From: Planctomycetota bacterium
GTDB taxonomy: Bacteria > Planctomycetota > Planctomycetia > Pirellulales > UBA1268
Direction: 5' to 3'
Assembly (NCBI GenBank): GCA_003669585.1
Contig: QWOQ01000018.1
Span: 1 to 64,000, forward strand
DNA length: 64,000 nucleotides
Part shown: piece after piece, positions 27,250 to 35,444 of the stretch
Numbering within the stretch: position 1 is the stretch's first letter
Layout of the letters: every line of letters begins with the position of its first letter
The notes under the pieces: generated by a model
What the model saw: only the letters and a program-made list of their open reading frames with translations
Told to the model about the DNA's origin: nothing
Databases searched by the model: none
Translations under genes and position numbers: made by a program

Positions 27250-27630
27250 TCACACCGCGACGGCCGTTGATTCTGGCAATCCAAGGACTTGGCGAACACT
27301 TTCAACGACTGAGTCAAAACCAACCGAGTCAACAACTGCCATTTCTGCGAGCGTTCGACGATCGAGTTCAACACCAAGCTTATCGAGTCCGGCAATGAAC
27401 TGACTATAGCGAATACCTCGCTGGCGAACGGCGGCATTGATACGGATGATCCACAGTCGACGGAAATCGCGTTTTTTTCGACGACGATCCCGACGTGCAA
27501 AAACACCGGAACGGATCAGCGATTCTTTTGCGGTTCGCAGGAGGCGACGACGACCTCCGACAGACCCCTTCACTCGTTTGAAGAGCCTCTTCTTCGCTCG
27601 CAGACGCGGGACAACGCTCTTGGTACGCAT
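27250..27630 (-). CDS. rplT: 50S ribosomal protein L20
   Basis: Early 23S rRNA-binding protein. From ATG 27630 it has 126 residues. The basic N-terminus (RLRAKKRLFKRVKG, RRDRRRKKRDFRRLWI) and INAAVRQRGIRYSQFI are diagnostic. Slightly longer than the usual 117-119 through a C-terminal extension. Sits in the infC-rpmI-rplT order. In many bacteria L20 represses this operon through the mRNA; a leader of that sort cannot be proven here. Confidence 0.96.
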   Translation of the reverse strand: MRTKSVVPRLRAKKRLFKRVKGSVGGRRRLLRTAKESLIRSGVFARRDRRRKKRDFRRLWIIRINAAVRQRGIRYSQFIAGLDKLGVELDRRTLAEMAVVDSVGFDSVVESVRQVLGLPESTAVAV

Positions 27631-27778
27631 TAGATGCTAGGCCTTAGGGTGGATACTGAAAGGAGGGCTTGTAGTGGAAACTTTTTTGGACGGACTTTTG
27701 ATGGCCTGACCGAGGAAATCAATGGATGAATGTCAAACGCAAGAGACTCTTTTTCAAGAGCTCCTCTATGGACAGGCT

Positions 27779-27982
27779 CTAATAACTATATTTTCCAAGT
27801 GCTTCAACGATTTTTGAGGTGTCAACCTTGGCCAACACCCCTGTGCCGCGAAGATTTCGTCGGCGTCTGGAAGTGAGCCTGACCTGAAGGTGGCTGGTAC
27901 CTGCTCGACGGTGTTTGACCTTCCCGCGGGCGGTGATGCGAAATCGTTTTTTGACACCTTTGTGTGTTTTTTGCTTGGGCAT
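27779..27982 (-). CDS. rpmI: 50S ribosomal protein L35
   Basis: Small basic ribosomal protein of 67 residues: MPKQKTHKGVKKRFRITARG, then KVKHRRAGTSHLQ and a C-terminal LAKVDTSKIVEAL. The ATG at 27982 has GGAG seven bases upstream. Lies between infC and rplT, with 148 bases to rplT, which is rather long for this operon and contains only a weak CTCTT/AAGAG hairpin. Confidence 0.95.
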   Translation of the reverse strand: MPKQKTHKGVKKRFRITARGKVKHRRAGTSHLQVRLTSRRRRNLRGTGVLAKVDTSKIVEALGKYSY

Positions 27983-28066
27983 CGAAAGGCTCCTTGAAGT
28001 GAATCAGACGGTTGTGAATTGTCAGTTTTCAGCGCGAACCGAAAAAAGTTTTGAAACGTGTGAAAA

Positions 28067-28567
28067 TTATTTAGGTGACAGTGTGCAGACGAGACGTTTG
28101 CCAAGTTGTTGAGGTGGTGCGTCAATTTTTCCAACAGCTTCCAGTAGCAGCACAATGTTATTCATGACGCGTCGACCTTCATCAATATGTGCCATTTCTC
28201 TTCCTCGAAAGATAACCGACACAATGACTTTATCCTTATGAAGAAGAAATCCTTTTGCCTGATTAACTTTGAACTCAATGTCATGATCGCCTGTTTTAGG
28301 GCGAAGACGAATTTCTTTGATCTTTGACTGGTGGGTATGGGTTTTATTCTGTTTCTTTTTTTGCTGATACTTGAATTTCCCGAAATCCATTATTCGGCAG
28401 ACAGGTGGACGCTCATTTGGCGCCACTTCCACAAGATCGAGTCCTGCCTCACGGGCAAGTGACATCGCCTCATCGGCCGTAATGATTCCGAGTTGGGCAC
28501 CTTCTGCCGAAATTACTCGAATTGGGGTGACCCGAATCTGTTCGTTGATACGGTGGGGTTTCTCGAT
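28067..28567 (-). CDS. infC: Translation initiation factor IF-3, starting at an ATC codon
   Basis: IF-3 binds the 30S subunit and rejects wrong start codons and initiator tRNAs. The C-terminal domain is clear ([37 protein letters not shown]). The only ATG in the frame (28465) would cut off half of the N-terminal domain. Upstream the frame continues [18 protein letters not shown], the conserved IF-3 N-terminus, up to ATC at 28565-28567. Two codons before that is a TGA, so no ATG, GTG or TTG is available. GGGAGG (28576-28581) stands eight bases upstream. This gives 166 residues, close to E. coli IF-3, which starts at AUU and represses itself through that codon. Similar autocontrol is inferred. 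Confidence 0.9.
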   Translation of the reverse strand: MEKPHRINEQIRVTPIRVISAEGAQLGIITADEAMSLAREAGLDLVEVAPNERPPVCRIMDFGKFKYQQKKKQNKTHTHQSKIKEIRLRPKTGDHDIEFKVNQAKGFLLHKDKVIVSVIFRGREMAHIDEGRRVMNNIVLLLEAVGKIDAPPQQLGKRLVCTLSPK

Positions 28568-28691
28568 GACTCACGCCTCCCGACGCACGACAACAAACGT
28601 CGGCCAGTCAGAAGTTGGAGTTATCGAATCCACCACTGTCTAGCCTCCGTCCAGAAAGGGAACTTTTTTTTGGGAAATTCGCCTCGCAGGC

Positions 28692-28710
28692 CATTCCAAA
28701 CTTTGGAATG
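28692..28710. other. 19-bp palindrome in the infC leader
   Basis: CATTCCAAA-C-TTTGGAATG, two perfect 9-bp arms around one base, 125 bases upstream of the infC start. The centre is too tight for an RNA hairpin loop, so it is more likely a dimeric protein site, if functional. Confidence 0.35.
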
Positions 28711-28733
28711 CGGAAAGAGCCACTATCTCAACC

Positions 28734-28764
28734 GACCACGGGTGCCGTCAAGACACCCTTGGTC
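28734..28764. other. Imperfect 11-bp stem-loop in the infC leader
   Basis: GACCACGGGTG pairs with CACCCTTGGTC at ten of eleven positions around a nine-base loop. It could be a leader-RNA structure for infC (minus strand) or the terminator of a short upstream transcript. No T-run is adjacent. Confidence 0.35.
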
Positions 28765-28990
28765 GATCCGCTGTGTGATATGGCCGAACTGTCAAAGGAA
28801 CCTCAATTCTAGCTGTGGATTTGAATGTTCCGGTAGCCCGTTTTCAGACGCTCCGTTCCATTCCTTGCCACGCAGCAGCCATCTTTATTGTGGCTGCGAG
28901 ACGGTTTGGAGCGAAAATGATGCTTTGCTGCAAATCAATCAATTCGTCTTGGAAAGTGGTGCTGTGACGTTCTTTTTCACGCGTGGAAGT

Positions 28991-30664
28991 CTAAGGGGAA
29001 ATCTCAAGGAATTCGATGCCATTCACGAGTGAGCGATCAGCAGTTTCAAACCGTTTCTGCATTGAAGATTCAGTCATAAACGACACGCTTATACGTTTTC
29101 CTTGGTCGCTGATCAGTACGTAGTGAATCCAACGGAATGGAAGTTCCTCTGCAGTTCCTGTGGAAGCAACTCGAATGACAGTTGTTCCGTCAGGCCGCTT
29201 TGATTCCTCGGATTCTTCAAAAATCCCAAACTGAGCCCCCAACGAGCGTTCGATATCGCGTTGAACATCTTTCACGGTTGGCACTGCGTCGATCGGGACC
29301 GGCGGGAGCATTACAACGGAGCACTGGCTTACGAGAGCTCCTCGATCGATCAAACGCAGAATAAATCCACGAGGGAGATCCTCGATCTCGTGCCATCGCG
29401 ACTCGTACACAATGTCGAAATGTTTTTCAGGGTCAAGATGCCACGTAAGACCGGGACTGCCTTTCCCAGTTCGTCGAATAAAAACAGAGTCAGACGTAAG
29501 CTGTGTTCGAGAGTCAGATGTATCCGTGAATGAAAGAACAGCAGTTCGAACTGGTTCAATCGATGCAAGCCAGCGACCGAGTTCTTCGCTTTCGTCGAGC
29601 GTGTGTTCACGAATAAGATTGATTCTCGCCTCGAGTTCGAGTCCTGGAGCAACATGACTCGCTGTTCTAGACTCACGAATCGTTGCCGACAACGATTGAA
29701 GCGTTTCTGCACTTGGTTGTTTATCAGCGTATTGGAAAGCCGCCTGAACGGTCAGGGTTGTGGATGATCCATCAATCGCACCCGTGATCACGCCAGAGAG
29801 AACGAGCGAGGAACCACCGGTGTCAGATGGAGTCACGCGAGCTTCAAGGACGCCAGAGTCAACGGTATCAATCAACAAAAGACCGGCCACAACCTCGTGT
29901 GGAATATCCCAGGTGTTGTGCGGTTGCGAATGCTTCGTGCTGCTTTTGATCAGAATCTGATCAAGGATTGCGGAGTCAAAGTGAACGCTCAAAAGCTCAC
30001 GTTCGGATCGTGTGAGGTACGCATTCGGCAGATAAGGTGTAACCCTGACTTCTTTGAGAGAAAGCACCAGCATTCGAGCATCGGAAGCAAGAGAGATTTG
30101 TTCTGCATGTCCATCAATGCGAACATCGGCCACCGCGGTGCGATATTCGCGAATGATTGGCGGATCCTGAGAATCCTTCGGTGATTCCTTGGCGTGGCAA
30201 GTGGTGTGAGTCTGCAGATAGTCGTAACGGGCAGCAATGTCGATCGGAAGAGTGACGGCCTGCGAATCCTTTCCCGTTGGAGCGACAAGTGAACCTTTCA
30301 CGTCAAGTTTGACTCGAAAATGAGCCGCAGTTGTCGTGAGGCGATTTGATTCAAGGTGTTCTTTCTGTGCGGCGTTTTCCTCCACGGCTTCTGTGGATGC
30401 AGGAAGTGCAGATTCTAGAGGAACAGGCGGCATCGGCTCCGAAGGCGTCACTTCGATTGTCTCTGCTGCGATTTCAATCGACGTTGGTTCGCCGAGACAT
30501 GTCTCGAAAAACAGGTATGTGAACACTAGCATAAGTGTCACAAAGAGGGCTTGATTGAGCATCGCTCGAATCACCATTTCAAAAAGACTTGGCCTCGGAT
30601 CTTTTCTTGGCCGTCTCGCGTGCCAAGAGATTCTGACGAGCGATTGTTTCGGAGAAAATGTCAT
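28991..30664 (-). CDS. Membrane-anchored protein of unknown function
   Basis: I do not recognise this 557-residue protein. A basic N-terminus (HARRPRKDPRP) precedes one transmembrane segment, ALFVTLMLVFTYLFF (about residues 39-53), giving a type II topology with a large periplasmic part. Residues 60-110 are Glu/Pro/Ala-rich linker. The remainder is rich in beta-strand patterns, for example FRVKLDVKGSLVAP and SGVITGAIDGSSTTLTVQAAF. The C-terminal part (SEESKRPDGTTVIRVAS and RWIHYVLISDQGKRISVSF) resembles domains that bind or monitor envelope components, but no family can be named. Start ATG 30664; in-frame ATG 30577 is an alternative, and neither has a strong ribosome site. Confidence 0.65.
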   Translation of the reverse strand: MTFSPKQSLVRISWHARRPRKDPRPSLFEMVIRAMLNQALFVTLMLVFTYLFFETCLGEPTSIEIAAETIEVTPSEPMPPVPLESALPASTEAVEENAAQKEHLESNRLTTTAAHFRVKLDVKGSLVAPTGKDSQAVTLPIDIAARYDYLQTHTTCHAKESPKDSQDPPIIREYRTAVADVRIDGHAEQISLASDARMLVLSLKEVRVTPYLPNAYLTRSERELLSVHFDSAILDQILIKSSTKHSQPHNTWDIPHEVVAGLLLIDTVDSGVLEARVTPSDTGGSSLVLSGVITGAIDGSSTTLTVQAAFQYADKQPSAETLQSLSATIRESRTASHVAPGLELEARINLIREHTLDESEELGRWLASIEPVRTAVLSFTDTSDSRTQLTSDSVFIRRTGKGSPGLTWHLDPEKHFDIVYESRWHEIEDLPRGFILRLIDRGALVSQCSVVMLPPVPIDAVPTVKDVQRDIERSLGAQFGIFEESEESKRPDGTTVIRVASTGTAEELPFRWIHYVLISDQGKRISVSFMTESSMQKRFETADRSLVNGIEFLEISP

Positions 30665-31517
30665 AAGAAGTTTTCTTTGGAGTGAGCCCTAGCATTGGCA
30701 TCAATTGAACGAAGCCCCTCAAGCAATTGAGAAGTCCTTCAAACGATCGGATCCTCAGAAGCCCCAACTTCTTTTTCGGTTGACTCGGTTCTCTGATTCG
30801 GTTTTTATCCTGTGGCAACACAGAACAGGACTGCTCAGGCCGACGGTGAGATGAAAAATGACACTGCGTTAAAAATTCTCATTTCGCTGAGTTTTCCGGC
30901 TGCCTTGAGTCAATCAATTCAGCAAGCACGGAAAGGGGAAAAAGGAGAAACAGGCCCTCCTAAAAGATCAGCCACGGCAGTCGCACGGAAGAATCTCAAA
31001 AAATCGCCAAAGCTCCGGAAAAGACAGAGAGAAAATGGAAGCGATTAAAAACCTTCATTTTTCTATATATATAGTGTTTTTTAATGTTTTTAGAGTGGCA
31101 TAAACAGGTCAAAAGACATTTTGAATGTCAATATTCAGAACTTCATACTAAGTGTCCTTTGGGTGTAAAAAGCATCTTTTATAAGAATTTTCGAAGAAAG
31201 TATTATTGTTCTGAGACATGGCTGTTAAACGGAATTTGTTTTTGTCATAAATCGTTTGAATCAAACGCTTTACGAGCATTGAGCAAGGCGTGTTGAGACA
31301 GGGACACTTCGGCAGACACCTTGAAATACTTCAAACATTTTTGATTTTATGGAAAACAATTTGAGGACCTCGTCCGTATAACTCTGACGTTCCGCAAGGC
31401 GAGAACCACTGGGGTACCGGAAGACCTCTGTGCGAACGCACCAGCGGTCGAAGTTGCATCATAGGTCAGGCTTGTTGCAACACCTTCGACACTGGTCACA
31501 ACAGGAGGAAAATTTTT
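30665..31517. other. 850-base AT-rich spacer upstream of the sigma factor gene
   Basis: From about 31040 to 31360 it is clearly more AT-rich than its surroundings and includes a TATATATATA run near 31065. A perfect 15-base palindrome, CGTTTGA-A-TCAAACG, lies at 31253-31267. Short open frames (for example 30812-31048, a Lys/Arg-rich 78 codons) lack ribosome sites and are not called. The promoter of the sigma factor gene must be here. No known RNA family was recognised. Confidence 0.5.
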
Positions 31518-33179
31518 ATGCGTTCCCATTCAACAACTCCCTGCGTGAATTTGTCGAACATGGCAGGCACCGTTCGTTTGTTCGCAGGTGATCTGAACGA
31601 CGTTTCCGATTTGAAGAGTGCCACACATCAACCGCAGCATTCCACGCCTCAAGATTCAGGTCGTTCGACAGAATTCAGAAATCTGTTTGTTGAGCCATCG
31701 CTTCGGCTGGAGATGCCCTCGAGTCTCTCATCGGTGGTTCCATCACCGATGGTTGAGCAGGGCACTCTCCGGTCCGAGTCTGGTTCTTCAGGGAATGATT
31801 CGGTGCTCTCAATGGAAGATTTAGCACACAAGTTCAATGTTTCGACCAAGACAATATCGCGTTGGCGAGAGCATGGTCTTGTGGCTGGTCGCTTTATGGA
31901 TGGAGGTCGCGCGCGGGTCGGTTTTCTGACGAGTGCGGTCGATCAATTCATTGTGACCAATCGTTTGCGTGTAGATCGTGGCAGTAAGTTCAGCCAGTTG
32001 ACGACTCTCGAGCGAGAACGCGTGATTGCATGGGCTCGACGCTTGGCACAGTCTGGAGCGTGCCCGGCGGAGACTCACCGTCAAATTGCAAAACGTCTCA
32101 ATCGGAGTGCCGAGACAATTCGATACACGGTGAAGGATCATGATCAGAAGCATCCTGAGGCGGCAGTGTTTCCAGATGCAGATGGAAAATTGCGTCCGGA
32201 AACACGTCAGCGGATCTATCTTCACTTTCTCAGGAACGAATCGGTAGACGAGATCGCCAAGAAATTCAGGCGTTCTCGTGCGAGTATTTATCGAATTATT
32301 CTCACACAACGAGCCGAGCACCTTCTCGAATTTCCGCTGGAATATATTCCCAGCCCCCTGTTCTCCCGCCGAAATGCGGAAAAGGTAGTAGGGGAGCCAA
32401 TGCCTGGTCTTGGCGATGCAGTCAAAAAAATCCGCCGACCCACGGGTTTGCCAGCCTATCTGGCGAGCCTCTACGAGGTTCCGCTTCTTACCCGAGAACA
32501 GGAAGTCTGGCTTTTCAGGAAGTTTAACTATCTCAAGTACAAGGCTTCGAAGCTGCGTGAAACACTCGATCCAGAGCGACCAAGTCGACGCCTTATGGAT
32601 CAGATAGACGCAATCGTCGCAGAGGTTGTTTCGCTGAAGAATACTTTGGTTCGTGCAAATCTTCGACTGGTTGTTTCGATTGCAAAAAAGCGGGTTTCTC
32701 CCGGAGACGGATTCTTTGATCTGGTGAGTGACGGCAACATGTCACTTATCCGGGCGGTAGAAAAATTCGATTATTCGCGAGGATTTAAATTCAGTACCTA
32801 CGGTTCTTGGGCGATCATGAAAAACTACTCGCGTTCTATTCCTGACGAGCATCGTCGTCGCGATCGTTTTCGTGCGGCTGACATTGATGCATTGCAGACG
32901 GCAACGGACACTCGTCCAGACCAGAATCAGTTACGTCTGGCTGAAAATGATCGCGCGCAACAGGTCGGAAAGTTCCTCAATAAGCTCGACAGTCGTGAAC
33001 AGACAATTATTGTCCGAAGATATGGCCTCGATCACGTCCACGAACCGCAGACCCTGAAAGAGGTTGGTACCGCTCTTGGAGTGACCAAAGAACGCGTTCG
33101 TCAGATTGAAGCTCGGGCCCTTGAGAAACTCCGCAACGCGGCCGTCGCTGAGCATGTTTTTCCAGAACTCGAAGAATAA
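31518..33179 (+). CDS. Sigma-70 family RNA polymerase sigma factor with three extra N-terminal HTH segments
   Basis: Directs RNA polymerase to promoters. ATG 31518 has a perfect Shine-Dalgarno AGGAGG. After a flexible N-terminus come a MerR/excisionase-like HTH (98-150, LAHKFNVSTKTISRWREHGL) and two homeodomain-like HTHs (165-205, IAKRLNRSAETIRYTV; 225-265, IAKKFRRSRASIYRII). Sigma region 1.2 is at 310-345, region 2 at 375-445 (LRLVVSIAKK, FSTYGSWAIMKNYSRSI) and region 4 at 485-542 (LKEVGTALGVTKERVRQIEARAL). Region 2.4 departs from the group 1 form (WWIRQAI). It is therefore an alternative factor, and its N-terminal DNA-binding segments are unusual. A terminator follows at 33215. Confidence 0.9.
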   Translation: MRSHSTTPCVNLSNMAGTVRLFAGDLNDVSDLKSATHQPQHSTPQDSGRSTEFRNLFVEPSLRLEMPSSLSSVVPSPMVEQGTLRSESGSSGNDSVLSMEDLAHKFNVSTKTISRWREHGLVAGRFMDGGRARVGFLTSAVDQFIVTNRLRVDRGSKFSQLTTLERERVIAWARRLAQSGACPAETHRQIAKRLNRSAETIRYTVKDHDQKHPEAAVFPDADGKLRPETRQRIYLHFLRNESVDEIAKKFRRSRASIYRIILTQRAEHLLEFPLEYIPSPLFSRRNAEKVVGEPMPGLGDAVKKIRRPTGLPAYLASLYEVPLLTREQEVWLFRKFNYLKYKASKLRETLDPERPSRRLMDQIDAIVAEVVSLKNTLVRANLRLVVSIAKKRVSPGDGFFDLVSDGNMSLIRAVEKFDYSRGFKFSTYGSWAIMKNYSRSIPDEHRRRDRFRAADIDALQTATDTRPDQNQLRLAENDRAQQVGKFLNKLDSREQTIIVRRYGLDHVHEPQTLKEVGTALGVTKERVRQIEARALEKLRNAAVAEHVFPELEE

Positions 33180-33214
33180 AAATGAAAAAGCAGATTGGAG
33201 ATTGTCTCCACACG

Positions 33215-33249
33215 ATCCCCGGGTATCCAGCAGATTCCCGGGGATTTTT
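33215..33249 (+). terminator. Rho-independent terminator of the sigma factor gene
   Basis: A perfect 9-bp GC-rich stem (ATCCCCGGG with CCCGGGGAT), a 13-base loop and a run of T directly after. It lies 35 bases beyond the stop codon of the sigma factor gene. Confidence 0.9.
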
Positions 33250-33312
33250 GCTGTTCGACCCGGTTGAATGCACAGGCAATCGATACAGTTTTTGTTGTTA
33301 CTCGTGTCTTCG

Positions 33313-34518
33313 TTAAAGTTTTTTCAGAAATCGCACACATACCGGAGCGGGCACGGAAGCTGTGTGGCCAGTGAATGCGAGCTTTCCGGTGACTGGATCG
33401 ATGCGAAAAACGGTAACGCTCGCCGATCCTTGTCCGGCTGCCAAAAGAAATCGTCCAGTTGGATCAATCGCAAAGTTCCGAGGAACTTTTCCCTGAATTG
33501 GTTCAACGCCCAGGAATGAAAGCTTTCCTGAACGTGGGTCAATTGAGTACATCGCGATCGTATCGTGTCCCCGATTCGATCCGTACAGAAACTTTCCCGA
33601 AGGATGTACGACCACTTCGGCCGTCGAATATCCCTTGCCTTCGATCGGTTCGCCTGCTGGTAAAGTCGAAAGTGTTTGGAATTCTCGCAAGTCCCCGGTG
33701 GATGCGTTGTAGTCAAATCCAGTGACAGTCAGTCGCATTTCGTTAATCACGTAACAGCGACCACCATCTGGTGAAAACATGATATGCCTAGGACCAGAAC
33801 CGGGTGCTACCTTTCCAAAACTGTATTTTTGAATCGCAGCCTTCGCGGGATCGAGTTTGTGCACGAGTACTTTGTCGAGCCCGAGATCTGGAACAAGTGC
33901 ATAACGGCTGTCGGGACTCGCAATCGCACAGTGGGCATGGGGTTCCTTTTGTCGTGCATCATCAACGCTTGAGCCGTCGTGTTGAATAAATCCGCCAGGG
34001 GTTACTGGCTCGAGGCTTCCATTATTAGCAATGCCCAGACACATGGAACTTCCTCCCCCGTAATTTGCGCACAGGATGCATTTTCCAGAGGGATCAACCG
34101 ACACATAACACGGCCCGCCGCCACCCGACGGCTGGTCGTTGATTCGAACAAGCATGCCGGTAGCGGTATCTATAAAAAATGCAGTAATGCCGCCGGTCGG
34201 CATGCCGTCACGATCGGCAATTTCTGAAACGGCGTAGAGCAGTGGCCGCGTAGGATGCAATGCAAGAAATGAAGGATTGACCGCTTTCGCGGCAAGAATC
34301 GGCTTGGTGATCGCTCCACTTTCGAGATGGATAGTTGCTCCATAGATTCCCTCGCTTCCGGTATTCCCTTGAGAATATGTGCCAAACCAAACCCAGCATT
34401 CTTCTGCAAAAAGTCGATCTCCATTCAATACACCAGATACATAAAACGTGGCCGTTAGCAGGAAAGCACGAGCCAGAAAAAAAAGAGAACGAAATGATTT
34501 AGAAAAGTGTTTGGACAT
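33313..34518 (-). CDS. Secreted 6-phosphogluconolactonase-like beta-propeller (YbhE/Pgl family)
   Basis: A seven-bladed propeller lactonase. From ATG 34518 (GGAG six bases upstream; 401 residues) there is a signal peptide, SLFFLARAFLLTATFYVSG. Then come the family sequences WFGTYSQGNTGSEGIY, NPSFLALHPTRPLLYAVSE, GGGPCYVSVDPSGKCILCANYGGG, AHCAIASPDSRYALVPDLG, GPRHIMFSPDGGRCYVINE and VPRNFAIDPTGRFLLAAGQ. Cytosolic members hydrolyse 6-phosphogluconolactone. An exported one cannot meet that substrate, so a free sugar lactone is more likely here. The frame is open to 34602, but the first 28 codons lack sense. Confidence 0.88.
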   Translation of the reverse strand: MSKHFSKSFRSLFFLARAFLLTATFYVSGVLNGDRLFAEECWVWFGTYSQGNTGSEGIYGATIHLESGAITKPILAAKAVNPSFLALHPTRPLLYAVSEIADRDGMPTGGITAFFIDTATGMLVRINDQPSGGGGPCYVSVDPSGKCILCANYGGGSSMCLGIANNGSLEPVTPGGFIQHDGSSVDDARQKEPHAHCAIASPDSRYALVPDLGLDKVLVHKLDPAKAAIQKYSFGKVAPGSGPRHIMFSPDGGRCYVINEMRLTVTGFDYNASTGDLREFQTLSTLPAGEPIEGKGYSTAEVVVHPSGKFLYGSNRGHDTIAMYSIDPRSGKLSFLGVEPIQGKVPRNFAIDPTGRFLLAAGQGSASVTVFRIDPVTGKLAFTGHTASVPAPVCVRFLKKL

Positions 34519-34621
34519 AGAACACTCCGAAAAGTGAGAGCAAGAAAGAAAATAACAATGCATGATGGTCACATGAAATGCGTGGTCCATCAAAGCCATC
34601 AACTACTGAACAGAGCAGCAT

Positions 34622-35311
34622 TTACTCAAGTGATTTGATTCGAATATTTCGAAAATGAACTTCGTCTCCATGTCCTGCAAAACCGACATGCCCAACGGTT
34701 CGCGAAAGTCCAAGGTGAGGCTTTGCATCGAGCGTCATTTTTTTCCCATTTCGAAAGTCGGCGATATCTGCATCAACGATTTTCTTGCCGTTCACTAAAA
34801 CAGTGATCTTTGAGCCCTTGGCGATCACTTCTTCGGTGTTCCATTCTCCTGTTTTGTTGAGACAGTTGCGCTGGGCAGCAACCACGCCGTAAATCGAACC
34901 GTGTACCTGCCAAGGCTGGAGTCCGGCGTACTTCTCATGCCCGTCGTCGAGAATCTGAATCTCAATCCCATCAAAAGCGGGGTCACCATTCTTGGGAGCA
35001 CGTATGGCGAGGCCGTTGTTGGCGCCCGGAGTGAGCTTAAATTCAAAACGCAAATCGAAGTCGCTGTATTCCTTGGATGTAAGGAGATTGCCACCGGCTC
35101 CTTTTCGGCAGCGAAGTTCACCATCCACAATGTCGTAGCCATCAGTGGCCCCCTGCCAACCGGCTGTCGTTTTTCCGTCAAAAAGTTTTACAAAACCTGC
35201 ATCATCGGTTGAATCTGCGAAAGAAATTTCTGTCATCATCGCAAGGGCAATCATGCAAGCCATCACACTCAATGTGCCAAAGCGGTCTGTCAAAGAGATC
35301 AATGTGTTCAT
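34622..35311 (-). CDS. Secreted DUF1080 protein (3-keto-disaccharide hydrolase family)
   Basis: Concanavalin-like beta-sandwich, typical of planctomycetes and Bacteroidetes. It has a signal segment (VMACMIALAMMTEISFA). The DUF1080 core begins GFVKLFDGKTTAGWQG, continues with FDLRFEFKLTPGANNGLAIRAP and the active-site-like GIEIQILDDGHEKYAGLQPWQVHGSIY, and closes with VHFRNIRIKSLE. Some family members hydrolyse 3-keto-glucosides; that activity is inferred. AAGGA stands eight bases before ATG 35311. A related copy occurs at 52268-52903. Confidence 0.9.
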   Translation of the reverse strand: MNTLISLTDRFGTLSVMACMIALAMMTEISFADSTDDAGFVKLFDGKTTAGWQGATDGYDIVDGELRCRKGAGGNLLTSKEYSDFDLRFEFKLTPGANNGLAIRAPKNGDPAFDGIEIQILDDGHEKYAGLQPWQVHGSIYGVVAAQRNCLNKTGEWNTEEVIAKGSKITVLVNGKKIVDADIADFRNGKKMTLDAKPHLGLSRTVGHVGFAGHGDEVHFRNIRIKSLE

Positions 35312-35444
35312 GCAAAAATTCCTTCTAGGAAAAATTTAATTGTGAAGCAACAGTACGAGACTTTTGAAAAATACATACGATCTGCGTGGTAGGATCGCAT
35401 GGCCATGAAGTCGTTGCAACAAAGAGCTTTTAAAAGCTTAATGT

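Larger units (their letters stand above)
28568..28990. other. 423-base region upstream of infC, no gene seen
   Basis: Separates infC from the anchored protein gene at 28991. Apart from the SD of infC and the two inverted repeats reported separately, it contains an eight-T run (near 28665). The plus-strand open frame 28493-29032 overlaps infC and has no protein features. It should hold the infC operon promoter. Confidence 0.5.

Noticed and set aside
28493-29032. 179-codon plus-strand frame opposite infC
   Set aside because: It overlaps the start of infC, has no ribosome site and no recognisable sequence.
30812-31048. Small Lys/Arg-rich open frame of 78 codons
   Set aside because: It has no Shine-Dalgarno, lies in a low-complexity spacer and resembles no known small protein.
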